Below are positions 62,930 through 64,000 of a stretch of 64,000 nucleotides of DNA, piece by piece. A program made the translations under genes and the position numbers. Where the stretch lies: positions 1 to 64,000 of the forward strand of contig JALGVT010000019.1 in NCBI GenBank assembly GCA_025774555.1, given 5' to 3'. Under the pieces are notes generated by a model. The model was not told the DNA's origin. It was given only the letters and a program-made list of their open reading frames with translations, and did not search any database. The stretch is from a candidate division LCP-89 bacterium (lineage in GTDB: Bacteria > Electryoneota > B3-LCP). Numbering within the stretch: the stretch's first letter is position 1; each line of letters begins with the position of its first letter.

Positions 62930-63535
62930 CTATTCCGTTATAAGGGTTTTTAGTTTTTGCCTGCAATCGAATATCCGTTTACGGTATGTTCCCCGGCTGA
63001 GTGAAGGCTCAGAAACGCATAGCAGTTCAAAAAGATGATCTCGATCGTAATCCTCCAGAATCCCCAGGAAGAAAGTCTTGCAAAACTGGGATAAACTCTT
63101 TATAGCAGCTTTGATTTTCTTGATCTGTTCTTCCTTCTCGAGTTTTGGCTGAATGAATACTCCGGGACCGTGCCGGCTCATGACTTCTTCGATCTCTCGC
63201 CTTAATCCCGGCGCCATGGATTCGGGCTCAGTATCAATGGATATCTTCAGAGCGCTCTTTTGTCTGCGATAATAATCGCCAATTTTATTGCGCAGGATCA
63301 CTGCCGCATATCTGTGGGGATCTGAATCGATCTTATCGATTTTCTGCGAAAAGGTGAGCAGTGTATCTTGCAAAGCGTCCTCGAGGTCTTCTTTAGGACG
63401 CCCTCTTAACCTACATTGCAGCATCGGTCGAAGCGTTACCGCCAAACTTGATAAAAGCTCGTCCTGCGCTTCAAGGTTTCCCTGCTTGGAGCGCAGTAAC
63501 AGGTCATTCCAATCCGGTTCTGAATGAATTATCAA
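62930..63535 (-). CDS. ECF-type RNA polymerase sigma factor
   Basis: The 201-residue frame starts at TTG 63535, with no better ATG and a weak ribosome site. It has sigma region 2 (AQDELLSSLAVTLRPMLQCRLRGRPKEDLEDALQDTLLTFSQKI, then YAAVILRNKIGDYYRR) and a region 4-like end (LSQFCKTFFLGILEDY, LSRGTYRKRIFDCRQKL). It directs transcription of a small regulon. It sits between the CHAT gene and its likely anti-sigma factor. Confidence 0.82.
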   Translation of the reverse strand: MIIHSEPDWNDLLLRSKQGNLEAQDELLSSLAVTLRPMLQCRLRGRPKEDLEDALQDTLLTFSQKIDKIDSDPHRYAAVILRNKIGDYYRRQKSALKISIDTEPESMAPGLRREIEEVMSRHGPGVFIQPKLEKEEQIKKIKAAIKSLSQFCKTFFLGILEDYDRDHLFELLCVSEPSLSRGTYRKRIFDCRQKLKTLITE

Positions 63536-63564
63536 ATGAAATCCGAAGGTGATTTTATCCGTAA

Positions 63565-64000
63565 CTAATCGGGTTTGCCTATTAACACAAATGAAGCCCA
63601 GGATAGGGGCGAAGTATAGATCTCGCGAGTTTCTATCTGCGCCCGCTTCAGAGCTTCCGCTTTGCTGAAATGCTTCAGGTTATTGTAAAAACGGTTCATC
63701 AGGTACATGGTTGATTCATCCACCACCAGCCATAAAGATGAAATGACGGTTGGTGACCCGGCGGCTATGAAAGCTCGCGTCAGTCCTACGATTTCATCAC
63801 CGCTGGTTAAACTGCCAGTCGCCGTCTGGCACCCTGAAAGCACTACCAGATCAGCGTTCAGCTTGAGATTGAATATCTCATGGACGTCAAGCTCACCGTC
63901 TTGTTCTTCACCTGGCGCTAATAACAATCCTGAATACATCGGGTAAGCGGCGTTCAGATCGCTATGACAGGCTAAATGCAAATATCTATATTCAGGGGCT
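63565..64000 (-). CDS. CHAT-domain protein, C-terminal part (5' end outside window)
   Basis: The frame runs off the right edge. It reads YRYLHLACHSDLNAAYPMYSGLLLAP, with the catalytic His of the CHAT domain, then VVLSGCQTATGSLTSGDEIVGL with the catalytic Cys. It ends WASFVLIGKP, as usual. CHAT proteins are caspase/separase-like cysteine proteases, often with TPR repeats at the N-terminus, which would lie outside. The sigma gene starts 29 bp downstream, so the three genes form one unit. Confidence 0.85.
   Translation of the reverse strand, partial: APEYRYLHLACHSDLNAAYPMYSGLLLAPGEEQDGELDVHEIFNLKLNADLVVLSGCQTATGSLTSGDEIVGLTRAFIAAGSPTVISSLWLVVDESTMYLMNRFYNNLKHFSKAEALKRAQIETREIYTSPLSWASFVLIGKPD

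Overview
The window comes from a Gram-negative bacterium of the Fibrobacterota-Chlorobiota-Bacteroidota (FCB) side of the tree, probably a lineage known mainly from metagenomes. The main evidence is five large secreted proteins, plus one orphan fragment, that end in a type IX secretion (Por) C-terminal sorting domain. This domain has a YPNPFN motif, a YDIxGR strand, an SGIY motif and a final KMVLMK-like tail. Outer-membrane barrel and lipoprotein genes agree with this. Several promoters have a plain -35/-10 layout with a 17-bp spacer and TATATT as the -10 box, unlike the classical Bacteroidota promoter. No 16S or marker gene is present, so the phylum is not settled.

Layout. Positions 1-7380 are a disturbed accessory region: the right end of an IS3-family element, a truncated FG-GAP-like ORF, a 5-kb segment bounded by a 26-bp direct repeat and carrying an NtrC-type two-component system, an orphan sorting-domain fragment, a tRNA(CAU) 3' remnant, a tyrosine-recombinase remnant and a broken receiver domain. 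Positions 7391-18232 hold a nearly complete chemosensory cluster (cheW, a short cheR-like gene broken by TGA, an MCP, cheR, cheB, cheD, an HDOD gene, cheY, a CheX-like gene and a cheA with two HPt domains). No flagellar or pilus genes are present.

Positions 18513-23394 encode a secreted M6-type metallopeptidase, a small zinc-ribbon protein and a secreted beta-propeller. Positions 23602-30621 are metabolic and transport genes: an AGCS amino-acid symporter, a DUF89 phosphatase, an acylating aldehyde dehydrogenase with an encapsulation-peptide-like tail, a FabG-type reductase, an NmrA-like protein and an EamA transporter. Positions 30895-37956 (minus strand) encode a secreted peptidylarginine deiminase and a gingipain-type C25 peptidase; a second deiminase lies at 58365-60473.

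Positions 39180-45828 form a coherent transporter and phosphorelay locus: SLC13 transporter, CBS protein, cytidylate-kinase-like/receiver fusion, sensor kinase, receiver, degenerate kinase, receiver. Positions 46025-51828 hold a C69 peptidase, TerB, a FetAB-type exporter, an acyl-CoA ligase and an Mpv17-like membrane protein. Positions 51856-58149 (minus strand) form a tight unit of a large hybrid sensor kinase, an Omp85-like barrel and a lipoprotein with protein-kinase-like VK, HxDxxxxN and DFG motifs. The right edge (62057-64000, minus strand) is a CHAT protease-like gene followed by an ECF sigma factor and a zinc-finger/TPR anti-sigma-like protein.

Two families of palindromic intergenic repeats are scattered between genes. 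The most promising little-described systems are the kinase-like lipoprotein operon, the CHAT/sigma operon and the SLC13/CBS/kinase-receiver relay. All functions are inferred from motifs read by eye; no searches were run.
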